A DNA stretch of 64,000 nucleotides from Cymbomonas tetramitiformis (Eukaryota > Chlorophyta > Pyramimonadophyceae > Pyramimonadales > Pyramimonadaceae): assembly GCA_001247695.2 (NCBI GenBank), contig LGRX02030290.1, forward strand, positions 87,411 to 151,410. The letters are read 5' to 3'. Shown here piece by piece: positions 44,701 to 54,169 of this stretch (position 1 is the first letter of the stretch; each line of letters opens with the position of its first letter). Made by a program: the position numbers and the translations under genes. Below the pieces are notes generated by a model, which was not told the DNA's origin, did no database searches, and saw only the letters and a list, made by a program, of their open reading frames with translations.

Positions 44701-47668
44701 GGTCAGTGTCAAACATGACCCCCTTGTTGCACTCCAACTCCTCTTGGTAGTGTACATCAAACAGTCGATGGATTGCGCTGGTCCCCAGCTGCTCCATGAC
44801 CATCTTCTCGCAGTAGTTGGCCACCTGAGCCTCGGGGCTCACTTCTGATCCAAGCGGTGGCTCCCTGGTCACTTCTAAGCAGATGGTATCTGCGAAGCAG
44901 CGCATCAGCCTCTCGGCGTGCCCCGCTTCCCGCGCGCGGTCCCCTTCTCGGTCCAAGCGGGCACCAGTTTCGTCTGCTGTGCTGGGCAACGGGTACCTGG
45001 ACGGCACATCCGCGTTCTCGTTCTTCGGGCCTGGTCGATACTGGACCGTGAACTCAAACTCCTGAAGACTGATGGCCCAGCGCAGGTGTTGGCCCTGCAA
45101 GTCCCCCTTTTCCATGAGGGTCGTGAGCCGTGAATGGTCGGTGATCAGCGTGAAGTGGATCCCGTGGAGGTACTGGCGCAGAGTGCGGATTGCCCACACC
45201 ACTGCCAGCATCTCACCCTGGAAACTCGCGTACTGTCTCTCGGTCTTCGACAGCGAGCGACTGATCACCACGCAGATGTGCTCTACGCCATTCTCGTCCT
45301 TCTGGCCCAGCACTGCACCAATGCCATGGTTGCTCCAGTCCGTGTAGAGGAAGATGGGCTTACTGTAATCGATGGGCTTCAAACACCTCCCCGAACATAG
45401 AGCATCCTTCAATGCCTGCAACGCCTGGTCCTGCTCCTTCCCCCAAGCTTCTTTGACGTCCAACACATCCTTCCTGAGCAGGTCGTTCAGTGGTCGAGCC
45501 ATCTCTGAGTAATTGGGTCCCATGGGTTCCCCCACCAAGCCCTTGTAGTAGTTCATGAGCCCGAGGATGGAGCGCACCCCAGTCTTGTCCTCGGGCTTGG
45601 GCAACTCTTGGATGGCCTTACACTTGATGTCCTGCGCGCCAATGGTGTTGTGGCCAATGCGGTAGCCCAAGAAGTCCACGGTGGCTGACCCGAAGGTTGA
45701 CTTGCCCGAGTGCAGTCGGATCCCTGCATCCCCCAAGGTGCGAAGCACAGCCTCTACATTCTTGATGTGCTGCTCAGCGGTGTCTGAGTATATGCACACG
45801 TCGTCAACGTACGCCACCGTACAGTGTTGCAGGTGACGCAACTCGTAGTCCATGATCCTGATGTAGGCAGCGGTCGCTCCAGCTGCTCCAAATGGCATGG
45901 AAGTGTAACGATAGAGCTGATTGCCCCACCAGAACGCTGTCTTGTCCCTGTCCTCCTCGGTGGTCATGGGAATCTGGTGGAACGCCTTGGTCGCGTCCAG
46001 AGTAGTCTTGAACTTGGCTTTCGCCACGCGCTGATAGAGCTCTTCTGGACGGTGAGGCAGCGTGTTGTCCTTCAGCGACAACCGGTTCGTGTTCCGTAGG
46101 TCGACACAGAAGCGCGTCGAGGTCCACTGTCCAGTATCATGGTCCTTCTTCCCTGCGACCACCACGTTGCTGGCGTGTCTACAGTGCTGCGAGGCCGGCT
46201 CGATGAAGCCGTACTCCAGTAGCTCCTTGCAGTGCAGATCGATAATCTCCTGCTCCTCTGGGCTGTACTTCCTCGGTCGTTGGTAAGCCACCTTGGTTTC
46301 GTCCTTGAACGGGATGGCGAAGGTTGCATGTGCTGCTCCTCCATGGTAGCCCTTGATGTCCTGTGGTTTGTTGGCGAAGCAATAGCTGCATCTCCTCACC
46401 ACGTTGCGCATCTCCTCCCAGTTCTCCTCAGTGAACTCGGGATGCCCCCCGAAGGTGGCATTGAGCTCGGTGTCCAACCACGCGGCCTCGTCTTTGGTGA
46501 CTCTGGTCGTGCCCCCTGGCTGCAACGTGTCCAGCACCGTGTGCGGAAGCACCTCGCCCCGTTCTGCCACCATGGCTTCCCACCCAGTGTCCCATTGACG
46601 CGAGGACCTCTGGTCCTCCCAGGTGGTCCTGGAAGACCTGTGCAGCGGGTCAGAGCACGAACCCGTAGCGGGCACGCCCCGAAACTCCCCAGGGGTCACA
46701 GTGGCCACCCAAACGGCGACCACGAGTAACAACAAAAGTCTTAAAATTCTGCTGGTTCCCATTGGTTTGACTGGAGGGTGAAGGGTCAGTATGCAAGTCA
46801 GCATCTTCCACCCCCCCTGCATACGGCCCAAACCTCCGCCTGCCGATACGTAGATCACCAGCGCCAGGACCAGCGCCACGTAGGCGTAATGGGCCACCCG
46901 GTAGCAAGTGGTCACGAGCCGCAGGCGCTGCAGACGGGCAGCAAAACGCGGCTTCTGCATGCGGCGCGGGATGGCCGCCAGCGCGGCAGGACCCGCCGCA
47001 GCGACTCGCTGCGCGATTGCCAGCGTGTGGCTCACGCGAGTGCGAAGCGCGGCAAACATAGGAACGCGCGCCAAGCAGAAGCCCGGCAGACCATGCCTCC
47101 CAATGTGAACGGCGACCATCAAGCTGCACCCCAGTGAACCGACTGTGCCCACGAAGCGCATGGCGAGCATGGCAAGCCCAAGCCGAAGCAATGGCACATA
47201 CCATAGCCCGTGCCGGGCATGGTGTAACCCAGCCACCTCACAGGCAACCGTGCTCAGCAACAACAAGTGCCTCGCCAGCTCCGATAGCACACGAAGATGT
47301 AGACGTGGGTGCGCCCACTGCTGTAGCGGCGCGGTACGCACGGCCCACAATGCGCGCGCCATTGCTCTGCGATGCACACCTGCACGACACATCCAGACTG
47401 CTGCCATCTCGCCAAGGCATCTGACCACCTCCATTGCCATCCATATGACCATCACCGCAAAGTGGGGCAGCTGCGGCCATTGTAAGCGCGCGAACACCCC
47501 CACGAATAGGAAGCACACCTGAGCGTGCCCTGCCCACCGCCTGGCGGCAGGCTGTGCACCCGGCTGTATGCCGGGGCTGCTTCTCAATAACGGGTGCGCC
47601 GGGCTGCAGCGGGCCCGGCGCCCCATTGAAAAGGCCCCAGTGCGCTGTCCTTTCTCCGTTCCTCCCAT
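41741..47668 (-). CDS. Pol polyprotein: hydrophobic region, reverse transcriptase, RNase H, C5-DNA methyltransferase, integrase
   Basis: A 1,975-codon ORF without breaks. Residues 1-330 have five or six hydrophobic segments (about 51-80, 132-148, 159-186, 259-277, 308-324). RT spans about 400-740, with YVDD at 620-623. RNase H follows, with D777, E819, D844 and D887. The methyltransferase spans about 1060-1390: motif I EPCGGLCAGLEM, catalytic Cys1155 in GYPCQDLS, ENV at 1199-1201, AHRLRAYWSN near 1239, and a C-terminal LGLAMDRRAMELLYAV. Spacing is DNMT3-like although motif IV is PCQ. Integrase has an HHCC zinc site (H1628, H1633, C1663, C1666), catalytic D1695, D1756 and a Glu about 35 residues later (E1791 in LTERVVRTL), and a C-terminal small barrel-like domain. 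No chromodomain is seen. The frame is closed by TGA two codons upstream of the ATG, supporting this start. Confidence 0.93.
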   Translation of the reverse strand: MGGTEKGQRTGAFSMGRRARCSPAHPLLRSSPGIQPGAQPAARRWAGHAQVCFLFVGVFARLQWPQLPHFAVMVIWMAMEVVRCLGEMAAVWMCRAGVHRRAMARALWAVRTAPLQQWAHPRLHLRVLSELARHLLLLSTVACEVAGLHHARHGLWYVPLLRLGLAMLAMRFVGTVGSLGCSLMVAVHIGRHGLPGFCLARVPMFAALRTRVSHTLAIAQRVAAAGPAALAAIPRRMQKPRFAARLQRLRLVTTCYRVAHYAYVALVLALVIYVSAGGGLGRMQGGWKMLTCILTLHPPVKPMGTSRILRLLLLLVVAVWVATVTPGEFRGVPATGSCSDPLHRSSRTTWEDQRSSRQWDTGWEAMVAERGEVLPHTVLDTLQPGGTTRVTKDEAAWLDTELNATFGGHPEFTEENWEEMRNVVRRCSYCFANKPQDIKGYHGGAAHATFAIPFKDETKVAYQRPRKYSPEEQEIIDLHCKELLEYGFIEPASQHCRHASNVVVAGKKDHDTGQWTSTRFCVDLRNTNRLSLKDNTLPHRPEELYQRVAKAKFKTTLDATKAFHQIPMTTEEDRDKTAFWWGNQLYRYTSMPFGAAGATAAYIRIMDYELRHLQHCTVAYVDDVCIYSDTAEQHIKNVEAVLRTLGDAGIRLHSGKSTFGSATVDFLGYRIGHNTIGAQDIKCKAIQELPKPEDKTGVRSILGLMNYYKGLVGEPMGPNYSEMARPLNDLLRKDVLDVKEAWGKEQDQALQALKDALCSGRCLKPIDYSKPIFLYTDWSNHGIGAVLGQKDENGVEHICVVISRSLSKTERQYASFQGEMLAVVWAIRTLRQYLHGIHFTLITDHSRLTTLMEKGDLQGQHLRWAISLQEFEFTVQYRPGPKNENADVPSRYPLPSTADETGARLDREGDRAREAGHAERLMRCFADTICLEVTREPPLGSEVSPEAQVANYCEKMVMEQLGTSAIHRLFDVHYQEELECNKGVMFDTDHPEVARCSGRLTRVAWDALSQVQPVRGMHSGGSPAIYGDETMEGGKLKVPKKIDTRMIDKSFFREAREEGVVCYEPCGGLCAGLEMLLRCGVKVNKYLYQDTSESSQAVARARCMALSRRHPDLFHADAVHLEQLPSNIEDTSLIGLVHAGALSGEQWIMVCGYPCQDLSPAGKLAGLEGKHGRLFYQAVRILSTLQQLQPQRPPAYVLENVSPLSHRENSKIRKEVFPIINSVVGQPVSFDAARAGSYAHRLRAYWSNLFQNHQFNLVMEGVNRPPDRYVCDILQRGWKPRKVVTGDRKPHYTANVVGEPMRVLPTILATQNSRAFRAPRAGTVVRKEDVEEKGETREVNLDEKAVAMGYNASELRMAHGMRDEELASVLGLAMDRRAMELLYAVAEVSTTKLPKSQESEEEEHGALAAIPIVKSTEVATTSGVTTEPVRARLAEWITSSNDYTQQVARRLSHQDWEERLQHMCSQGQKGTQGLGTADAVPRRRQWKLASMKLAGYEARHRQAFSGPGDKPVEVSSAPEWAPVVKEKEMRLPGLTDTTRMVAMVASVTHQESLREKYPDIHEDELCLAWIKTGGRVEVPKEEYHRVRKRAARHRWDELMGELYMVTVSGKELLVPKPCDRIQLVREHHERTGHWGIRRTLNLLWQRHYWVGMKQDVRAVVTQCQTCQRVKTHYAREEAMLTPLEIKSFMHRWSLDLAWPTKRITKAGNQRVLVMTEQYTRFVVCVPIPDKEASTIASAFRSHVLSVFGAPAECLVDGGTEFEGEFAALCRQCLIDRRVTSPSSPESNGLTERVVRTLKFCFKKMALDKGLDFEWDEMLWSLVLSYNAAKQQSTGVAPFTLLFAQEATVPPDLRARPELDFEKQEERTLAEDLLQRAAIVKKLMVHAGCNLEIAQHRDTLRYEHRRSGSYEPKPHQFKAGDFVYIRQQPRSGMEVTTKPAILKLVKVQRDGVVVLEDSTKLRKRVQYRTSHRVIYR

Positions 47669-47828
47669 ATTTCATCGTAACTCAGCTGCGCGTCTGAAGC
47701 ACGCGGCGCGCTCCTGCCTGCGTGCTCTCTGCGAGCGGCTCCAGGACGCCGGGTCTCCCTCCTGGGGCTCGGTGATCGCCTCCTGCGCTGGCCAGCTCGC
47801 GTTGAGCGCTGCTGTGAGAGCCCTGCGG

Positions 47829-50759
47829 TCAGGTTCTGCCGGCGCACCTCACGATGGCCGTCACGCTGGACTCCGGCGCTCGAGACGCGACCACAGGGCC
47901 GATCTGGGTTGTTGGGCGCTGTGGCGCCAAGGGTTGGTGATGGCACGACTGAGGTGGCCCCCTGGTCCTGTTCAGCTGGAAGCAGAGCTTCAGTCTGTTG
48001 CGTGCAGACGGAACCTGTCGGTGCAAGATGTCACCGACCGTCTGGTGCTCGGACCGCTGCGCAAAGTTGACCCCCAAGCCCTCGGCACGCAGCCCACCGA
48101 GCGCCTGACTAGAGCAGTGCTCCCGTGTAGGTTGTGTTTGTGCACCATGGCGACTGTCCAGGCCAGGGTCGTCGGAGCCTCGCGTGCCAATTCTCGCAGA
48201 TGGACGAGTAGTGGGAGGTCGCGCCTCGTACTCTCTGATGATCTCTGCGCGCACCCTTATTTGTTCCTCAATCGCTGCGATGCTGGCTTCATTCGCCGCG
48301 ATCTCGGCGCGCACCTGCGCCTGGTCGGCAGCCAAACCAACAAACCTCTCGCTGATTTGTCCCACGTCTTGCTCTTCCGAATAAGAACGCTCCGACTGAG
48401 GTGACAGTGTTGCTGCGTAGCGCGGGCTGGAGCCCACACCCTCACCAGCTGCGAGGCCGGGCGAGCGCCTCGAGGCGCTGTCAACCTCTTCATCCTCCTC
48501 TGTCTGTCTGTGATGGGAATCGCCATCCTCCACGGCGGGGTCCAAGCAACGCATGAAGTTGTCACACAGCTGCGTGTGTACCTCAGCTCGTTGTGCGTCA
48601 GCCAGCAGCGCGGGCCCCACAAGGGACGCAAGCTTAGATAATGGCTCCCTGTGCATCACGGCCACCTTGTCCCATGGCACCCAGCTGCAGCGATCGAACT
48701 TGCGCGTCCCGGAGGAGAGGTACTCCAAGGTGAACACGACCCCGTGGGATCCTCGTGCGCGGTAGTAGCGATGGTCCTCACAGAGGTAGTACACGGCCTT
48801 GGAACGGGAGTTGGCTCGCGTCTTGAGCACATGCAGCGTGCCCTGTTGTGGGCCGTCGACCAAATGGCTCGTGGCTATCTCCACAAGCTGCTCGCTCGTG
48901 CCGAGGTGCTCCACATGCATCTGTATGGTGCCAAGGAGTCCACCAGTGCAGCCCTTCGACTGCCCACCCAGCGGCAAACACTCACCTCGCTGCCCCACTG
49001 CTGCTGAGGAGGAGTATTTGTGCATCGTCTGTTTACTGAGTTCGCACGTGTGTAACCCTTTTCCTCGCTCTGCACAGGGCCTCCCAAGCTGGAACTCGAT
49101 CTTGCCCTTGAAGCACCGGTACTGGATGAGGAAAACCGTCTGCCCGTCCAGCGCCGCGAACTCTGAGATCTTCCTTGGGTCCAGCCAGTCGGACTCTCGA
49201 GCGGTGTCTTCGCTGTTGGTGTCCAACTCCGGCTCGTAGGTGCCCTGGAACACCGATGGGTGATAATCCAGCTTCTGAGGGTCAAAAGCCCCGTTGGGCC
49301 ATGTCTGATGCCTCAGGCGCAGCGGCCCCGAGGATGGCGACGGCGCGGAACCAGATGGCCCTGCCCCATCCTTCCTGACAGTCTTGAGTGTGCGGACTGT
49401 AGGCCCTGGTGGCGGGTCTCGCCTAGTCCCGTAGCTAGCTAGCGCGTCATGTGCTTTCTCCTCAGTCTTGCATGCAGCGAGCATCACTCTGCCGTCCCCC
49501 AAGTGTAGGTACTCCACGGCGGCGGCGTTCGTGCTGAACACCTCACCGTCTCCCCCTTCTCCATCAGTCACCGGGTAGAACTTTCCCACTTTGCCAGCTG
49601 CATCTGACAGCGTAAGCAGCGGGATGGCCCGCACACCAGCTACCACCTCATCGTACCTCACCTTAAGGCGAGCTCGGAGGTCAGCGATGTCAACTTTCTG
49701 CACGTACTTCAGGTGTTGGTATTGCCAGCGCTGGTCCTTCTCATAGTAGAAGGGCAGCTGGAATTCGCCAGTCACCTTCCCCATGGGGCTCATGCTGGCA
49801 GTGCCAGCCATGGTGTGACGCACCATGCTCTCCATGAGTTCCCACTGGACGCGAGTCTGCTCACTGAGCACGCAGAACTGACGTGCCATTTTGTCCCACA
49901 TAAGTTTGCCAGTTACGACTCCTGTGGGGTACACCTGCTGGGCGTTGAGCGCCTCCTGAACGTTCGCCATGGTGTATCGCCCAGCTTCTCGATGAGCACC
50001 ACAGTCAGGAAGCGCGACCTGATCGCGGTCCCTCCTGTAACTCGCCCGCGTGGCCCAGGTCTCTGAGGGTACCTTCGTCTCCTTGTCAACCCTCTGGTCC
50101 ACCAGCGTGAAGTCGGGCCACAGCAGCTCCGAATCCAGGATGCTCTTCAATTCCCCACAGCGTGGGAACTTGACCTGCACGAATCCTGCGTCTGGTTCGC
50201 CTCCATCGCCATCTTCACAGAGTGTGCACAAGCGAGCGTAGCCAGTGCGGTCGACGTACAGGCGCTGCTGAGACCAGCTACTCTCCTTGTCCCGATGGTC
50301 CCAAGGGTTCACTGCCATGCCTGCCCACGGTTGCGCACTGGCCAACATGTACTCAGTTTCACTTCCAGCCTCTTGCTCCTGCGTGAGGTCTGGATAGCGA
50401 GGGTCGGTCTGGGTTGTAGTCAGACTGGCTGGCGCGATGGGCACCACATTGACTGGCTCTTCAGCGCCGGACCACTCGTTCCTGGTCGCCACGTTGGCTT
50501 CCCGCTGACTGCGTGATGTCGCTTGCAGCAGGCCCAACATCTGGCCCGTTATGGACGTGCCGGACGCAGGTGGTTCGAACGTTGAGTTCTCGGCGCGCAG
50601 GCTGACCCGTCCAGTGAGCTCCACTTGCATAAGCGAGCTGGGTCGCAGGATGCCCGCTTCCACCATGGACTGGCAGCGTGCCTCAAGCATCTCCCTCTCC
50701 TCTTGGTTGAACCTTTTCAGTCTGAGCTCTTCTAGAAATGATGCCAGGAGGTCAACCAA
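47829..50759 (-). CDS. Large retrotransposon ORF of unknown function between protease and pol
   Basis: A 976-codon ORF that overlaps the end of gag-protease by 28 bp in the −1 frame. This suits ribosomal frameshifting or termination-reinitiation. Visible features: a charged helical N-terminus (EELRLKRFNQEEREMLEARC), a Cys pair with acidic loop (CTLCEDGDG) near residue 180, a globular-looking stretch with FQLPFYYEKDQRWQYQHLKY, an aromatic-rich region near 690-740 (AVYYLCEDHRYYRARGSHG), and a predicted coiled coil at about 810-855 (AQVRAEIAANEASIAAIEEQ). The last 80 residues look low-complexity and less constrained. No reverse transcriptase, protease or nuclease motif was seen. It is probably a structural or chromatin-related accessory protein; its function is unknown. 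Confidence 0.75.
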   Translation of the reverse strand: MVDLLASFLEELRLKRFNQEEREMLEARCQSMVEAGILRPSSLMQVELTGRVSLRAENSTFEPPASGTSITGQMLGLLQATSRSQREANVATRNEWSGAEEPVNVVPIAPASLTTTQTDPRYPDLTQEQEAGSETEYMLASAQPWAGMAVNPWDHRDKESSWSQQRLYVDRTGYARLCTLCEDGDGGEPDAGFVQVKFPRCGELKSILDSELLWPDFTLVDQRVDKETKVPSETWATRASYRRDRDQVALPDCGAHREAGRYTMANVQEALNAQQVYPTGVVTGKLMWDKMARQFCVLSEQTRVQWELMESMVRHTMAGTASMSPMGKVTGEFQLPFYYEKDQRWQYQHLKYVQKVDIADLRARLKVRYDEVVAGVRAIPLLTLSDAAGKVGKFYPVTDGEGGDGEVFSTNAAAVEYLHLGDGRVMLAACKTEEKAHDALASYGTRRDPPPGPTVRTLKTVRKDGAGPSGSAPSPSSGPLRLRHQTWPNGAFDPQKLDYHPSVFQGTYEPELDTNSEDTARESDWLDPRKISEFAALDGQTVFLIQYRCFKGKIEFQLGRPCAERGKGLHTCELSKQTMHKYSSSAAVGQRGECLPLGGQSKGCTGGLLGTIQMHVEHLGTSEQLVEIATSHLVDGPQQGTLHVLKTRANSRSKAVYYLCEDHRYYRARGSHGVVFTLEYLSSGTRKFDRCSWVPWDKVAVMHREPLSKLASLVGPALLADAQRAEVHTQLCDNFMRCLDPAVEDGDSHHRQTEEDEEVDSASRRSPGLAAGEGVGSSPRYAATLSPQSERSYSEEQDVGQISERFVGLAADQAQVRAEIAANEASIAAIEEQIRVRAEIIREYEARPPTTRPSARIGTRGSDDPGLDSRHGAQTQPTREHCSSQALGGLRAEGLGVNFAQRSEHQTVGDILHRQVPSARNRLKLCFQLNRTRGPPQSCHHQPLAPQRPTTQIGPVVASRAPESSVTAIVRCAGRT

Positions 50760-53700
50760 CTCGGGGTGATCTCACATGGTCCAGGTGCACACCTTTCCCC
50801 TGTGAGGGCCAGACGGTCCTCTCCCCTCGTGTCAGGAAGCACAGCCTCGCGTGGAGGTGGAGCACAGTCATCAAAGACAGAGACAAGAGAGCGCTCTGGC
50901 GCGGCACCGTCGTCGAAGATCTCAGTTGCCAAGCACACCCTGGGGTCTTCGTTCCGTTTGCTCCTCGCGTCGGCAGGCGGCGTCAACTCGATCAACGGCA
51001 GCGTGACCTTCTCCCTCATGCCCAGTGACACCGCGGCCTCAGAGGTGGCGATACCCCGGTAGAGGTCGATGGTCAGCTTGAGCGCGTTCTTCAGGGGTCC
51101 CGTGCCCACCAGGAAGTCCCACGTGGTGTCGTTGGTGTACGTGACGAAGGCGTGGAGCCGATGCAGAGTCATGTACGGGGTGCCCGCGGCGAGGATCACG
51201 TCCACGTAGCAGTACTTGGTGAACTCCGCGGGACTGCCGTCGCACCTGGCCACTCTGGCCCCTGTCTCCGCATCAAAGATGGTCAGACCGAGCCGGTTGA
51301 CCGTCCTTATGGGGATGATGTTGCAGTTGGCCCCGGTGTCTAGGAGCAGGGCCTTGTACAACATGAGCAACCCACCAGAGGCTACGAGAGCCATCCCTTG
51401 CGCCAGTGTCTCGTTCAGGAGCTTGCACACGGGCTGGACCTGCGCCATGGCAGTGAGCTGCTCTTCCGTAAGGCCACTGAGCATCCTCTTCTTCAGCAAC
51501 TCGTAGGCTTTGGCCTCCATGGTCCCGGCGTGTAGCTCGCCCTTCCCACTGAAGTCCGTCACCCCGAAGCTCTCCTGGATCGTGGCTGCTGCAGCGGTGA
51601 CACGCACAGTAGTGCTCCTCTTCCTGGGTTGGTCCACCATGTCCTCCGGCATCTCGTCCAGGGGAATCTCTTCTTCATCGCTGTCATCACCCGACTCCAT
51701 GCCTGGGCAGTCATCGTCTTCATCGCTGTCATCACCAGACTCCATTCCTGGGCAGTCGTCGCCTTCGTCATCATCATCATCACCTTCGCCACTGCTCTGA
51801 CAGTCTGCTGCTAAGGCTGCTGGTATGGGGAGCTGACCGGTCTCAGCTAGCTCCACCAAAGTCTCCAAACCCCTGGGGGCTGTTATCCTGCCCTCCGCTA
51901 CGAGTCCAACAGCCAGCTTCCGGAAAGCCGCGCCCAAGCTCTTGATCACGGAGGCCATGAGCTGCACCTTTCTCTGCATCTCGTCCGCTGCTGGCGCCAT
52001 GGGCACCTGCGCATCAGCCTCGTACTCCTCGGGTGTCTTCACTGGGAATCCCCTCATGTGTTGAGTACTACCCAGTGCTACTGCTGGTGCTGCTGTGAAC
52101 TCGGGCTCACCGCCCTTGCTCAGTGTCTCGGGGAGTTCCCCTAGGCCCAAGGTGTTGAGTGCGCTCGAGAGCACTTCCTCGCCCATCTCTTCAGCCAACG
52201 CTGAGAGCAAGCTGGTTGAAGAGCCAGATGACGCTCCTGTTCCTGCGATGTCACGGTGGTTCACCTCGTGCGCGTCAGAGATGTATGTCTCCCTTTCCGC
52301 GACGTTCGCTGTGGCCGGCTCCTCGTCGGACCCTTCGTCCTCGGAGAGCACCTGCGACTTCACGCTGCCAGCACGACTGGCAGTCTTTCGGGCAGCCACC
52401 ATGCCTTGGTACTCAGCCTTCAGTAGTGCTTCCGGATTGCCGGCTGTGCTCTTTGGTTTGTCCGCTGATGGCTGCTTAGCACGGTACTTGTCCTTCTCGT
52501 CGTTGGGCAGCTGCTGCCAATCTGTCACCAGGATGCCCCAGTCTGAGTTCTTGAAACGGTTCTTCAAGTTGTACATCCGCAGAGCAGCGTTCTCCGCATC
52601 CCACCACTTGCTGGACCCAAGCCTGCTCTCGTGGTAACCAGCTGGCATTTTGACATGCTTGTAGCCACTTCTGCACTGCTCGGGATCAGATTCGTGCCAG
52701 CCTCCTCCGAAGCAACGTAGACACTTGGGCTTGTCACTGGTGCGACCGCCCTCTGCCGGTGGCGGCGTCTTGTTGTACGCAAGCTTCTTGGTTCTCTCGG
52801 CGACGTTCACCTCCTTCTTCATCTTTTTGGAAGGCGACGCTTCCCCCTTCTTGTTGTTCTCCGGGTCGCCTGACTGCCCTTCCCCGGCTGACTCTATCTT
52901 CTTGATCGAGTTCTTGATTGCCTTGAGGTCAAGGCCGTGCTGTCGAGCCTCCCAGGTGGAGTACTGGCAGCCACACCGCCTGGTAATCTCCTGCAGGAAG
53001 GTGAGGATCCAGGACTCCGCATCGTTCTTGAGCTTGTCCTGCACCTCGATGATGGCCTCCAGGTCCTTCCAGGTCACCCGATTGGGCGGCGGGAACTGAG
53101 CCCTCAGCTGCTCCTTCACCCGCGTCTGGAAGATCTTGATGCGGAGGTTCTCCACGCAGTCCTCGATGAAGGTGCGCAGCTCCTCGTCGCTCAGCACCTT
53201 CCCGGTGTTGAGCTGCATCTCCCTGCGTTGACACATTTTCATGTATGTTAGACCGTCTTGCCCCAATTCTACTTGTGGCTTCTGGGTCAACAGATCAACT
53301 TTCTCTTGCGTTCCCTTCATCATGAACTTCTTGTCAAGGGCAGCAATGAAGCCCCTGAGTGCGTAGAAGTACTGCATGTCACGGGTGCCGTTTTGTCCCG
53401 TCAACCCTTTCAGCGAAGTCCCATCGGTCTGATACTCGGTGGAAACCTCTCCTTGGGCGTCTTGGTCTGCCGCTGGTCTCGCTATCACCCACGTAGTACC
53501 AACATTCATTTCATTGAAGGGGGGCCTAGCACATGGGATAGAACCCTCAAGTGGGCCATGTTCACTGGTGTCCTTGAGGACCCTGTCCATGTTCGAGGCC
53601 ACTACACCCCCGCTCTCATACAACTCACGCCACCAACTGAGGCTTTGTGAGTTATCACCCGCCAGACATGCGGGAACGATATCCCACAAGGTTTCCCAGT

Positions 53701-53791
53701 CAGGAGGTGTCTCTCTCAGGGCTTTGATCTGTGCCTCGGTGAGATTGGCGCTCGCCACGGACCTGAGCTTCCTCCTGATGTTGGCGTACAA
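50732..53791 (-). CDS. Gag–aspartic protease ORF of the methyltransferase retrotransposon
   Basis: A 1,019-codon ORF. The N-terminal half is helical and charged, as in gag capsid (SDEELRTFIEDCVENLRIKI; VTWKDLEAIIEVQDKL). A zinc-knuckle-like CX2CX5HX6C lies at C357-C373 (CLRCFGGGWHESDPEQC). An acidic region around residues 672-710 repeats DDCPGMESGDDSDE twice. The retroviral-type protease motif LLLDTGANCNII has its catalytic Asp at about residue 818. The first Met listed is probably not the true start: the gag reading begins in the ORF at 53700-54053, one frame over, and the two overlap by 92 bp. Confidence 0.85.
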   Translation of the reverse strand: MYANIRRKLRSVASANLTEAQIKALRETPPDWETLWDIVPACLAGDNSQSLSWWRELYESGGVVASNMDRVLKDTSEHGPLEGSIPCARPPFNEMNVGTTWVIARPAADQDAQGEVSTEYQTDGTSLKGLTGQNGTRDMQYFYALRGFIAALDKKFMMKGTQEKVDLLTQKPQVELGQDGLTYMKMCQRREMQLNTGKVLSDEELRTFIEDCVENLRIKIFQTRVKEQLRAQFPPPNRVTWKDLEAIIEVQDKLKNDAESWILTFLQEITRRCGCQYSTWEARQHGLDLKAIKNSIKKIESAGEGQSGDPENNKKGEASPSKKMKKEVNVAERTKKLAYNKTPPPAEGGRTSDKPKCLRCFGGGWHESDPEQCRSGYKHVKMPAGYHESRLGSSKWWDAENAALRMYNLKNRFKNSDWGILVTDWQQLPNDEKDKYRAKQPSADKPKSTAGNPEALLKAEYQGMVAARKTASRAGSVKSQVLSEDEGSDEEPATANVAERETYISDAHEVNHRDIAGTGASSGSSTSLLSALAEEMGEEVLSSALNTLGLGELPETLSKGGEPEFTAAPAVALGSTQHMRGFPVKTPEEYEADAQVPMAPAADEMQRKVQLMASVIKSLGAAFRKLAVGLVAEGRITAPRGLETLVELAETGQLPIPAALAADCQSSGEGDDDDDEGDDCPGMESGDDSDEDDDCPGMESGDDSDEEEIPLDEMPEDMVDQPRKRSTTVRVTAAAATIQESFGVTDFSGKGELHAGTMEAKAYELLKKRMLSGLTEEQLTAMAQVQPVCKLLNETLAQGMALVASGGLLMLYKALLLDTGANCNIIPIRTVNRLGLTIFDAETGARVARCDGSPAEFTKYCYVDVILAAGTPYMTLHRLHAFVTYTNDTTWDFLVGTGPLKNALKLTIDLYRGIATSEAAVSLGMREKVTLPLIELTPPADARSKRNEDPRVCLATEIFDDGAAPERSLVSVFDDCAPPPREAVLPDTRGEDRLALTGERCAPGPCEITPSWLTSWHHF

Positions 53792-54053
53792 AGTTCTCGC
53801 ACATGAGGGAGAATTCCCTCAAAAACTTGGGCCGGTCTTCCTCCTTGGTACCCGTGTATATAGGCAGCGTACCAAGGGCAAGGCGAGCGGAGTCACTGTA
53901 CTCCATCTCCTCCTCAAATATCACTACAGGCTCTTGGGCTTGAACCTGAGGCTGAATTGGAGCCTGAGCCTGAGGCTGAACTAAGGCTTGGACCTCAGGC
54001 AGGCCTCTGGCAGCCGCTTCCTCTTCTTCCAGCTCTGTGAAGTGCTGGCTCAC
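53700..54053 (-). CDS. N-terminal gag segment in a different frame from the rest of gag
   Basis: A 118-codon frame starting MSQHFTELEEEEAAARG. It has a Gln/Pro-rich stretch and then LPIYTGTKEEDRPKFLREF, which reads like the start of a Ty3-type capsid. Its sense appears to pass into the gag–protease ORF near 53780-53800 with a +1 shift. Either a frameshift mutation inactivated this copy or a programmed +1 shift is used, as known for Ty1 and Ty3 at a different position. Confidence 0.6.
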   Translation of the reverse strand: MSQHFTELEEEEAAARGLPEVQALVQPQAQAPIQPQVQAQEPVVIFEEEMEYSDSARLALGTLPIYTGTKEEDRPKFLREFSLMCENFVRQHQEEAQVRGERQSHRGTDQSPERDTS

Positions 54054-54169
54054 CCGTACCGCTCTCTGGGTACGTCTCTCTGCTCTTTGCTGTTTCTGGC
54101 GATCAGTGTTCGACTCCGTTGCTACGTTCCCGGTAGTGAGAAGGTCCCAATGTGAAGGCTCTTTTCACT

